A stretch of DNA of 64,000 nt from Candidatus Chryseopegocella kryptomonas (lineage in GTDB: Bacteria; Bacteroidota; Ignavibacteria; Kryptoniales; Kryptoniaceae), in NCBI RefSeq assembly GCF_001536065.1, contig NZ_CZVW01000002.1, positions 104,557 through 168,556 on the forward strand, written 5' to 3'. Positions 57,483-64,000 of the stretch are shown in pieces. Under the pieces are notes generated by a model that ran no database searches, had not been told where the DNA came from, and worked only from the letters and a program-made list of their open reading frames with translations. Each line of letters begins with the position of its first letter. The first letter of the stretch is position 1. Both the position numbers and the translations under genes were made by a program.

Positions 57483-58676
57483 ATGAAGAAACGACTTTTT
57501 ACACCGGGACCGACGCCAGTGCCCGAGAATGTGGCACTTGCAATGGCACAACCAATAATTCATCACAGGAATCCGGAGTTTATTGAAATTTTTTCTCGTG
57601 TGAATGAAAATTTGAAGTATCTTTTTCAAACGAAAAGAGATGTTTTTACCTTGACAAGTAGTGGCACTGGGGCGATGGAAGCAGCGGTTGTTAATTTGTT
57701 GTCTCCTGGTGATAAAGCAATTTTTGTGAACGGAGGTAAATTTGGGGAAAGGTGGGGTGAGATTTGCAAAGCGTATGGAGTTAATGCAGTTGAAATTAAA
57801 ATTGAATGGGGAAGAGCTGTGGCGCCGGAAGAGATTGAAAGCGAACTCAAAAAAAATCCGGACACAAAAGCTGTTTTTTTAACGCATAGCGAAACATCAA
57901 CGGGAGTTTTTACAGATGTCAAAGAAATTGCGAAAGTTGTGCGTGAGAGTTCTGATGCGGTTGTAGTTGTTGATGGTATAACCTCTGTTGGGGCGCATGA
58001 GATGTATATGGATGATTGGGGGCTTGATGTGGTTATAACAGGTTCGCAAAAAGGTTTGATGATTCCACCGGGGTTGTCGTTTATCGCAGTTAGCGAGAAG
58101 GCATGGAAGATGGTTGAGGAGTCAAAGCTTCCGAAATTTTATTTCAGCTTGAAAAAGGCAAAGAAGGCGCTTGAAAGTGGAGACACGCCTTGGACCCCAG
58201 CTATTGCTCTTATTGTTGCTCTTGATGTGGCTTTGAAGATGATAAGGGAAGAAGGGCTTGAGAATATATGGAAAAGACATGAAAAACTTTCGCTTGCGGT
58301 TCGTGAAGGTTGCAAAGCGCTCGGTCTGAAATTGTTCGGTTATCCACCATCTCATGCTGTCACGGCAGTTTATTTTCCGGATGGAATTGATAAAAAAGAG
58401 TTTCAAAAAGTTTTGAAATACAAATATGGTATAACTGTTGCCGGGGGGCAAGAGCATTTGAAGGATAAAATTTTTAGAATTTCGCATCTTGGTTATTATG
58501 ATGAAATTGATATTGTTGGGGTAATTTCGGCGCTTGAGATGGCGTTGATGGATTCCGGATTTGATAAGTTTAATCAGGGCGATGGTGTTAAGGCAGTTCA
58601 AAAAGTTTTTGCGGGGTTTGAAGAGAAATTAGTTCAAAAAGATAACAACGATGAGATGTTAAGTTGCTGTCATTGA
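57483..58676 (+). CDS. class V aminotransferase (alanine-glyoxylate / serine-pyruvate type)
   Basis: PLP aminotransferase. 397 residues. PGPTPVP near the N-terminus, SSGTGAMEAAV as phosphate-binding region, VVDGITSVGAHEM with the pyridine Asp, and ITGSQKGLMIPPG with Schiff-base Lys190. The family includes enzymes acting on alanine/glyoxylate, serine/pyruvate and, in many bacteria and archaea lacking SerC, phosphohydroxypyruvate. Position 22 bp before serA favours a phosphoserine aminotransferase role, which is inference. The C-terminus ends with Cys-Cys-His. Confidence 0.88.
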   Translation: MKKRLFTPGPTPVPENVALAMAQPIIHHRNPEFIEIFSRVNENLKYLFQTKRDVFTLTSSGTGAMEAAVVNLLSPGDKAIFVNGGKFGERWGEICKAYGVNAVEIKIEWGRAVAPEEIESELKKNPDTKAVFLTHSETSTGVFTDVKEIAKVVRESSDAVVVVDGITSVGAHEMYMDDWGLDVVITGSQKGLMIPPGLSFIAVSEKAWKMVEESKLPKFYFSLKKAKKALESGDTPWTPAIALIVALDVALKMIREEGLENIWKRHEKLSLAVREGCKALGLKLFGYPPSHAVTAVYFPDGIDKKEFQKVLKYKYGITVAGGQEHLKDKIFRISHLGYYDEIDIVGVISALEMALMDSGFDKFNQGDGVKAVQKVFAGFEEKLVQKDNNDEMLSCCH

Positions 58677-58698
58677 AAATAAATTTTTTTGAGGTAAG

Positions 58699-60282
58699 AT
58701 GAAAATTTTAATCACAGATCCAATTGAAGAAAGTTGTGTTAACATCTTAAAAAGCGAGGGTTTTGAGGTTGATTTAAAGCCGGGGATTCCGAAAGAAGAA
58801 ATTAAAAGCATAATTAATGACTATGTTGCATTGATAGTCAGAAGCGGGACAAAGGTGACAGCGGATATAATCAACGAGGCGAGGAATTTAAAGATAATCG
58901 GCAGAGCTGGGGCTGGGGTTGATAACATTGATGTTGAAAGCGCAACGAGGCGTGGAATTATCGTTATGAATACGCCGGGTGGAAACACGATTTCAACAGC
59001 AGAGCATACGATGAGTTTGATTCTGGCTCTTGCAAGAAATATACCGCAGGCGTGTAATGATTTGAAAGCGGGAAATTGGAACAGAAAAAAGTTTATGGGT
59101 GTAGAACTTTACGGTAAGACGATTGGAATAATTGGTCTTGGAAGGATTGGTCGTGAAGTTGCGATAAGGTGTAAAGCTTTTGGGATGAATGTCATTGGTT
59201 ATGATCCTGTGCTTTCTTATGAGGTGGCGTCAAAATTGGGGGTTGAGCTTGTTTCAAATCTTGATGAAATTTACAGAAGGAGTGATTTTATAACTGTTCA
59301 TGTTCCTTTGAATGAGGAAACACGGGGGATGATAGGCAGAGATGAACTTGCGAAGTGCAAGCGCGGAGTTAGGATTATAAATTGTGCAAGGGGTGGGATA
59401 ATTGATGAGATGGCTTTGCTTGAAGCGATTGAGTCGGGACATGTAGCTGGAGCTGCTCTTGATGTTTTCAGCGAAGAACCGCCACCAAAAGATCATCCTC
59501 TGATAAAACATCCAAAAGTTATAGTCACGCCTCATCTTGGTGCAGCTACTGAGGAGGCACAGGAAAAGGTAGCAATTCAAATTGCGCATCAAATAGCAGA
59601 TGCACTTAAAGGGCGTGCGATAGTTGGTGCGGTGAATGCGGAGATTTTACAGCTTGCAATGAATGAAGAAATAAAACCATATCTTTTGCTTGCTGAGAAA
59701 ATTGGGCTATTGCAGGCGCAAATTTTAAAAGGGAAGATACTTGGAATAACGGGAACATTTGTAGGAGAACTATTGAAAAATTCTTCACAGATTTTAATGT
59801 CAGCGTTTTTAAAAGGTATGTTGAATTATTTGATGAGTGAACCGGTTAATTACATAAATGCGCCAATTATAGCAAAGGAAATGGGTTTAAGCATAAGTGA
59901 GCGTTCAAGCGAGGACAGAGGCAATTATACTCAACTTGTGAAATTTGAGGTTAAAACAGATAAGGAGTTAAGAAGTGTATCTGGAACAGTATTTGGAAAT
60001 AACGATTTAAGAATTGTCGGGATGGATGATTTTCACTTTGAATTTAAGCCTGAAGGGATTTTGCTTGTTTATTCAAACATTGACAGACCTGGAATGCTTG
60101 CCTCTGTAAGTTCAATTCTTGCTCGTTCAAATATCAATATTGCAGGACTTTCGCTTGGAAGATACGGCATAGGTCAAAAAGCTTTGACGGTTATGAGCGT
60201 TGACAATGAGATACCGCCTGATGTTTTGCGTGAGATTTCCTCAATTGATGGAGTTTATGATGTAAAGGTTGTTAAGTTTTAA
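58699..60282 (+). CDS. serA: D-3-phosphoglycerate dehydrogenase
   Basis: Oxidises 3-phosphoglycerate to 3-phosphohydroxypyruvate, first step of serine synthesis. 527 residues, the long SerA form. The substrate and NAD domains carry GRAGAGVDNIDV, TIGIIGLGRIGREVA (dinucleotide motif) and INCARGGIIDE; the catalytic His is in VTPHLGAAT. An intervening domain (about 320-450) precedes a C-terminal ACT domain (SNIDRPGMLASVSSILARSN), which usually binds serine for feedback control. Shine-Dalgarno GAGGTAAG. Paired with the upstream aminotransferase. Confidence 0.96.
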   Translation: MKILITDPIEESCVNILKSEGFEVDLKPGIPKEEIKSIINDYVALIVRSGTKVTADIINEARNLKIIGRAGAGVDNIDVESATRRGIIVMNTPGGNTISTAEHTMSLILALARNIPQACNDLKAGNWNRKKFMGVELYGKTIGIIGLGRIGREVAIRCKAFGMNVIGYDPVLSYEVASKLGVELVSNLDEIYRRSDFITVHVPLNEETRGMIGRDELAKCKRGVRIINCARGGIIDEMALLEAIESGHVAGAALDVFSEEPPPKDHPLIKHPKVIVTPHLGAATEEAQEKVAIQIAHQIADALKGRAIVGAVNAEILQLAMNEEIKPYLLLAEKIGLLQAQILKGKILGITGTFVGELLKNSSQILMSAFLKGMLNYLMSEPVNYINAPIIAKEMGLSISERSSEDRGNYTQLVKFEVKTDKELRSVSGTVFGNNDLRIVGMDDFHFEFKPEGILLVYSNIDRPGMLASVSSILARSNINIAGLSLGRYGIGQKALTVMSVDNEIPPDVLREISSIDGVYDVKVVKF

Positions 60283-60332
60283 TTTTGGCATAGTTTTTGA
60301 TAAATGTTAAGTTTTTTTCTGCAAAAAAAATC

Positions 60333-60361
60333 TTGACAAAGTCGTTTTTAGATATTATATT
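60333..60361 (+). promoter_or_regulatory. promoter of the TonB-type receptor gene
   Basis: TTGACA (60333-60338), 17-bp spacer, TATATT (60356-60361). Gives a ~140-nt untranslated leader before 60509. Confidence 0.65.
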
Positions 60362-60373
60362 ATTTAGCGACGA

Positions 60374-60481
60374 ATGATAGAAAAACAAAATGCAGGAGGT
60401 GTTAAATTGAAAAGTTTGCTACTTGTTGTTTATGTTGAGCCCGCAGAATTATCCACATCAAAAATGACTCTTCAAATTTAA
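60374..60481 (+). CDS. possible 35-residue leader ORF upstream of the receptor gene
   Basis: ATG 60374 to TAA 60481. An internal TTG at 60407 has a near-perfect ribosome-binding site (AGGAGGTG, 7 bp upstream), giving a 24-residue peptide starting with KSLLLVVY. It ends 27 bp before the receptor ATG, which has its own AGGAGG. It could be a translated leader or the remnant of a secreted-protein gene; no homologue recognised. Confidence 0.3.
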   Translation: MIEKQNAGGVKLKSLLLVVYVEPAELSTSKMTLQI

Positions 60482-60508
60482 AACAAACATATCAGGAGGA
60501 ATAAAGAT

Positions 60509-63364
60509 ATGTACCGCAAACTATTAATTTTATCGTTGTTGTTGCTCCTACCCGGATTAATTTTAGCACAGGTTGGTAAAATAGCGGGTAAAGTTGTTGA
60601 CAGAGAAACGAAAGAGCCGTTGATCGGCGCAAATGTCATAATTGAAGGAACGACGCTTGGTGCATCAACGGATTTAAACGGTAACTATGTTATCTTGAAT
60701 GTCCCACCTGGAATTTACACTGTTAAGGCAAGTTATGTTGGGTATCAAACCATAACAGTTAGAAATGTTAGAGTAACAGTTGGTTTGACAACGGAGGTTA
60801 ATTTTGAACTTCCAAGCGAAGCAATTCAAGTTCCAACAGTTGAAGTTGTCGCTGAAAGACCTCTTGTTCAGAAAAACGCTACCAATGAAATAAGGGTTGT
60901 TCGCTCTGAGGATGTTCAAAATATGCCATTGCGTGGTTATACAAGTGTTGTTGCAATTCAAACTGGTGTAGTTCAAGTTGGTGGGACGATATATGTAAGG
61001 GGTGGAAGAAGCGAAGAAGTTGCGTATTATGTTGATGGCGTTTATTTTAACAACCCGTATAACTATGCAAGAACTGGTGAAGTCGTTACAACGGCGATTG
61101 AAGAGGTTTCATATCAAGCTGGTGGATTCAATGCTGAGTATGGTTATGCTATGTCGGGTGTTGTTGTGACGACAACAAAGACAGGTGGAACAAGATATTC
61201 AGCCACGCTTGAATTGATCACAGATGAATACGGAGGTTTCTTCAGAAGCAGGGAAACAGGGAATCCGAATTTCTTCAAGAAGAATGCTTTAACTGGGGCT
61301 TATTCGCAAGGTTACAGTTTGTATTCATTGAGCTTGGGTGGTCCGCTAATTCCGGGATATGATAAAATAAGATTTTTCGCTGCACTTGAAAGGACATTTA
61401 TGAGAAATAGAAGACCAGCTTTCAACGATGGTGTGCAAGCGGTTGCAATTGAGGGTCAGGATACATTCAATATCAATATCCCAGCTGGTGTTTTGAGGGG
61501 CAATTCAACTTCAAGATGGTTATTTAATGGAAATGTTGTTTTTGATTTCAAGCCGTTTAATTTGAGAATCGGTGGAACTTCATTCTTTAGGACGGATAGA
61601 GTATATGTACATTCATACTCTGCGTTTAACTACAATAGAATGCCAAGGGAAGAAGAGACAACGCATGGATATTATGCGAAGTTAACACATACGGTTTCGC
61701 CATCAACATTTTATACATTGATGTTTAGCTGGTATAGGACATTTATTGAATCGGGAGATCATTTCTGGTGGGATGATATTGAGTCATACGGCGATAAAGA
61801 TAAAAACCCACAATTGAGAGATTGGGGAAGGAATCAGCCATTTAGACCATATTCACTTTTTGCGCAGGAAAACACTGTTTATCCGAACTACAATAAGAAC
61901 TTGTCAAGTTATTGGGGGTTGAAGTTTGATATCTTGCATCAGATTGGTAGAGTTCATGAAATAAAGGCAGGGTTTGATTTCAGATATAATACGATAAGAG
62001 TTTATGGTTTGAGAGCACTTGATATAGCAAACAACAGGAGAACAAATCCGGGCGCTTCAAACGAGAGCATTTATCAAACAGCTTTTGTCAATGCGCTTGG
62101 TTATGATGTGACTGGCAAGAGTGAAGTTAACACTGGTAGAAATGGGGCGAAGCATCCGATTGTTGGTGCAGCATATATTCAGGATAAAATTGAGTTGCCT
62201 GAGTTGATCCTTAACCTTGGTTTGCGTGTTGATTACATAAATCCAAACACTGATCAATTTGTCAGGTTGGATTCAATTATAATTGAGTCAAAAGGTGATT
62301 GGTATGACTTGTCAGATAAGAACTTTACAGCGGCAAAGCCGTATTACATCTTTGCACCGAGATTGGGTATTTCATTCCCAGTTACAGATAGAACTGTATT
62401 CCATGCACAGTATGGTGTATTTAGCCAGCCACCGCAGTTGAACTTGTTCTATTCAAGCACGATATTACTGGCTCAATTCCTTAGATCTGGTAACTATACT
62501 CGCTCAGGTAATCCGAACCTCAGACCGCCGAAGACAATCGCTTATGAGGTTGGATTTGCACAGCAAATTACAAGAAATGCAAGCTTTGATATTACTGCAT
62601 ATTACAAAGAGACGAGAGATTTGATCCAGATTCAGAACATATATGCTCATCCGGTCTCTTATGCGTTATATGTCAATGGTGACTATGGAACGATCAAAGG
62701 TTTGTCATTTAGCTTCACTTTGAGAAGGACGAACAGAGTAGCGGCGTTTGTCAATTACACATTGCAATATGCAGCTGGAACTGGTTCAGCAGCGACGACG
62801 AACTTCAACATTGCATGGCTTGGTGGAAACTTCCCAACATTTGTAGCTCCGCTTGACTTTGACCAGCGTCATACTGGAAGCATCAATGTTGATTTCAGAA
62901 CCGAAAAGGGTGATGGTCCAACCGTGTTTGGAATCAAGCCGTTTGAGTATTTTGGAATTAACCTTCTTTTCAGATTTGGAAGTGGCTTGCCATATACGCC
63001 AGTTGAGTACAGAAGCTATATCTACGGACCTGGTTGGCAGATACCGAAAGCAGCTGTTAACTCTGGCTATGGACCATGGACAAGCCAGCTTGATCTCAAG
63101 ATTGACAGAGCGATAAGATTTGGAAGAGTTAACTTTGACATCTACTTGTGGGTGATTAATCTCTTCAACAGCAGGAATGTGTTGAGCGTTTATAATTCAA
63201 CTGGTTTGCCCGATGCTGATGGATGGTTCAGAACACCTGAAGGTGCAGCATGGGCGGAGAGCAATGGTCCAGAAGCTGTTAAGTTGTATAACTATATGTT
63301 AACGCATCCATATAACTTCGGAGAGCCAAGGCAGGTAAGATTTGGAATTCGCATTGACTTATAA
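60509..63364 (+). CDS. TonB-dependent receptor-like outer-membrane protein with carboxypeptidase-regulatory domain
   Basis: 951 residues. Signal peptide of about 20 residues (LLILSLLLLLPGLILAQ). A CarboxypepD_reg-like beta-sandwich (about 22-105; GKVVDRETKEPLIGANVIIE, GNYVILNVPPGIYTVKASY), then a plug domain (about 115-225; VRGGRSEEVAYYVDGV) and a beta barrel to the C-terminus, which ends QVRFGIRIDL. Ligand unknown. It has a strong promoter and is followed by a strong terminator and then by a secreted protein gene; such receptor/secreted protein pairs are common in Ignavibacteria-type genomes. Confidence 0.9.
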   Translation: MYRKLLILSLLLLLPGLILAQVGKIAGKVVDRETKEPLIGANVIIEGTTLGASTDLNGNYVILNVPPGIYTVKASYVGYQTITVRNVRVTVGLTTEVNFELPSEAIQVPTVEVVAERPLVQKNATNEIRVVRSEDVQNMPLRGYTSVVAIQTGVVQVGGTIYVRGGRSEEVAYYVDGVYFNNPYNYARTGEVVTTAIEEVSYQAGGFNAEYGYAMSGVVVTTTKTGGTRYSATLELITDEYGGFFRSRETGNPNFFKKNALTGAYSQGYSLYSLSLGGPLIPGYDKIRFFAALERTFMRNRRPAFNDGVQAVAIEGQDTFNINIPAGVLRGNSTSRWLFNGNVVFDFKPFNLRIGGTSFFRTDRVYVHSYSAFNYNRMPREEETTHGYYAKLTHTVSPSTFYTLMFSWYRTFIESGDHFWWDDIESYGDKDKNPQLRDWGRNQPFRPYSLFAQENTVYPNYNKNLSSYWGLKFDILHQIGRVHEIKAGFDFRYNTIRVYGLRALDIANNRRTNPGASNESIYQTAFVNALGYDVTGKSEVNTGRNGAKHPIVGAAYIQDKIELPELILNLGLRVDYINPNTDQFVRLDSIIIESKGDWYDLSDKNFTAAKPYYIFAPRLGISFPVTDRTVFHAQYGVFSQPPQLNLFYSSTILLAQFLRSGNYTRSGNPNLRPPKTIAYEVGFAQQITRNASFDITAYYKETRDLIQIQNIYAHPVSYALYVNGDYGTIKGLSFSFTLRRTNRVAAFVNYTLQYAAGTGSAATTNFNIAWLGGNFPTFVAPLDFDQRHTGSINVDFRTEKGDGPTVFGIKPFEYFGINLLFRFGSGLPYTPVEYRSYIYGPGWQIPKAAVNSGYGPWTSQLDLKIDRAIRFGRVNFDIYLWVINLFNSRNVLSVYNSTGLPDADGWFRTPEGAAWAESNGPEAVKLYNYMLTHPYNFGEPRQVRFGIRIDL

Positions 63365-63375
63365 TTTGGATTTTT

Positions 63376-63411
63376 GGGTGTGTGCTCTTCTTGGGCACAC
63401 GCCCTTTGTTT
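63376..63411 (+). terminator. rho-independent terminator after the receptor gene
   Basis: 10-bp stem GGGTGTGTGC / GCACACGCCC (one G-U pair) with a 9-nt loop, followed by TTTGTTT. Begins 11 bp after the receptor stop. Confidence 0.9.
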
Positions 63412-63445
63412 GAATTTTAAAAAATAAAATTTCGGAGGAACAAGC

Positions 63446-64000
63446 ATGCGGAAATTACTTACAATACTAACTCTGTTCACGCTTGTATTTACATTGACCT
63501 TAACTGCAAAAGAAAAGAATTCAGACAGAAGCAAAATCGCATCTCTTTTGAAATCAAATGTTCTTGAATTGAAGCAATTTGATGGGAATAGGATTGCGGC
63601 TTGGGTTGAGAATACGGGTCAATATGTTAGCTATCATAAGACGGGAGATGCTGGGCTTGAATGGCCAAAGGGGTCGCATAAAACGGCTGACTTTGCAGCG
63701 GGAATTTGGGTTGCTGGTAAAGTTAGAGGAACTGGTGAATTAAGGACGGCAGCTGCTGAGTATCAATCTGAATTTCAACCTGGAAAGATTAAACCTGATG
63801 GGACACCTGATAATGCTGAGGACCCGAGATATAAGATTTGGAAGATAAACAAGACAGATCTTTTCAATCCGAGCGATGATTATTTGAACTGGCCGGTTGA
63901 GGATGGTGCACCTTGGGAGGATGTTGATGGTGATGGTGTATTTACGAGGGGAGTTGATAGACCTTTGCTTATGGGAGACCAGACATTGTGGATGGTGTTT
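63446..64000 (+). CDS. secreted protein, probable T9SS-type cargo (3' end outside window)
   Basis: First 185 codons only. Shine-Dalgarno CGGAGGA before ATG 63446. Signal peptide of about 20 residues (LLTILTLFTLVFTLTLTAK). Following sequence WVENTGQYVSYHKTGDAGLEWP, FAAGIWVAGKVRG, then DVDGDGVFTRGVDRP, an Asp-rich calcium-binding-like stretch, and GDQTLWMVF. This pattern recalls large secreted proteins with C-terminal sorting domains in Ignavibacteria/Kryptonia, but the C-terminus is not in the window, so T9SS export is inferred. It follows the TonB-type receptor in the same orientation after a terminator. Confidence 0.75.
   Translation, partial: MRKLLTILTLFTLVFTLTLTAKEKNSDRSKIASLLKSNVLELKQFDGNRIAAWVENTGQYVSYHKTGDAGLEWPKGSHKTADFAAGIWVAGKVRGTGELRTAAAEYQSEFQPGKIKPDGTPDNAEDPRYKIWKINKTDLFNPSDDYLNWPVEDGAPWEDVDGDGVFTRGVDRPLLMGDQTLWMVF

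Noticed and set aside
60447..60455. Perfect TTATCCACA DnaA box
   Set aside because: A single isolated copy inside the receptor leader; another copy lies inside gyrB. Single matches are expected by chance.

Overview
The window is a gene-dense, AT-rich bacterial chromosome segment. Several features point to the FCB superphylum near Ignavibacteria / Candidatus Kryptonia: a secreted protein with a C-terminal type IX secretion (Por) sorting domain (53090-54559), a TonB-type receptor with an N-terminal carboxypeptidase-regulatory domain (60509-63364), a DUF5683 protein, futalosine-pathway menaquinone synthesis (mqnC), ThyX in place of ThyA, and a group 3b [NiFe]-hydrogenase. A thermophilic lifestyle is only an inference. 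No tRNA, rRNA, CRISPR array or transposase was found.

Layout. 1-5469 (minus): glutamate dehydrogenase (cut by the window edge), a coiled-coil PD-(D/E)xK-like protein with perfect heptad repeats, htpX, an ABC ATPase and asnS. 5622-16351 (plus): one tight run xseA-xseB-dxs-oxidoreductase-tmk-S41 protease-TauE permease-dipeptide epimerase-small membrane protein-mutL. 16356-30119 (minus): a replication and secretion block, transcribed dnaN-recF-dciA-gyrB-gyrA-secD-secF, then a terminator, then STAS protein-purA-histidine kinase-methyltransferase. 30419-33859 (plus, with one small minus gene): lytic transglycosylase, mtaB, a coiled-coil protein and a Spy-like protein. 33851-36977 (minus): TIGR02757 protein, a double-length ThyX-like protein and an ICMT-like membrane protein. 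37088-40745 (plus): a type II restriction-modification pair inserted at the 5' end of a PLP decarboxylase gene and flanked by a 118-bp direct repeat. 40750-45736 (minus): DUF5683 protein-larB-larA (frameshifted)-CNB/GAF histidine kinase-dienelactone hydrolase. 45891-53053 (plus): a small secreted protein, then the hydrogenase operon hydB-CNBD-hydG-hydD-hydA-protease, running into mqnC and tadA. 53090-64000: T9SS cargo (minus), then TPR protein, surE, a class V aminotransferase with serA (serine synthesis), the TonB-type receptor and the start of another secreted protein (plus).

Main points for a second look. (1) The R-M module at 37206-39261 sits between two 118-bp copies of the start of its neighbour gene. 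This matches 'insertion with long target duplication' and leaves the neighbour's original promoter in front of the R-M genes. (2) The essential sliding-clamp gene dnaN has a single in-frame TAA. (3) larA is broken by one extra T in a T7 run. (4) A structured leader lies in front of the lytic transglycosylase. (5) A recurrent promoter form TTGAnn-N16/17-TATATT appears at five sites. (6) A helix-turn-helix-free cyclic-nucleotide-binding protein is embedded in the hydrogenase operon.
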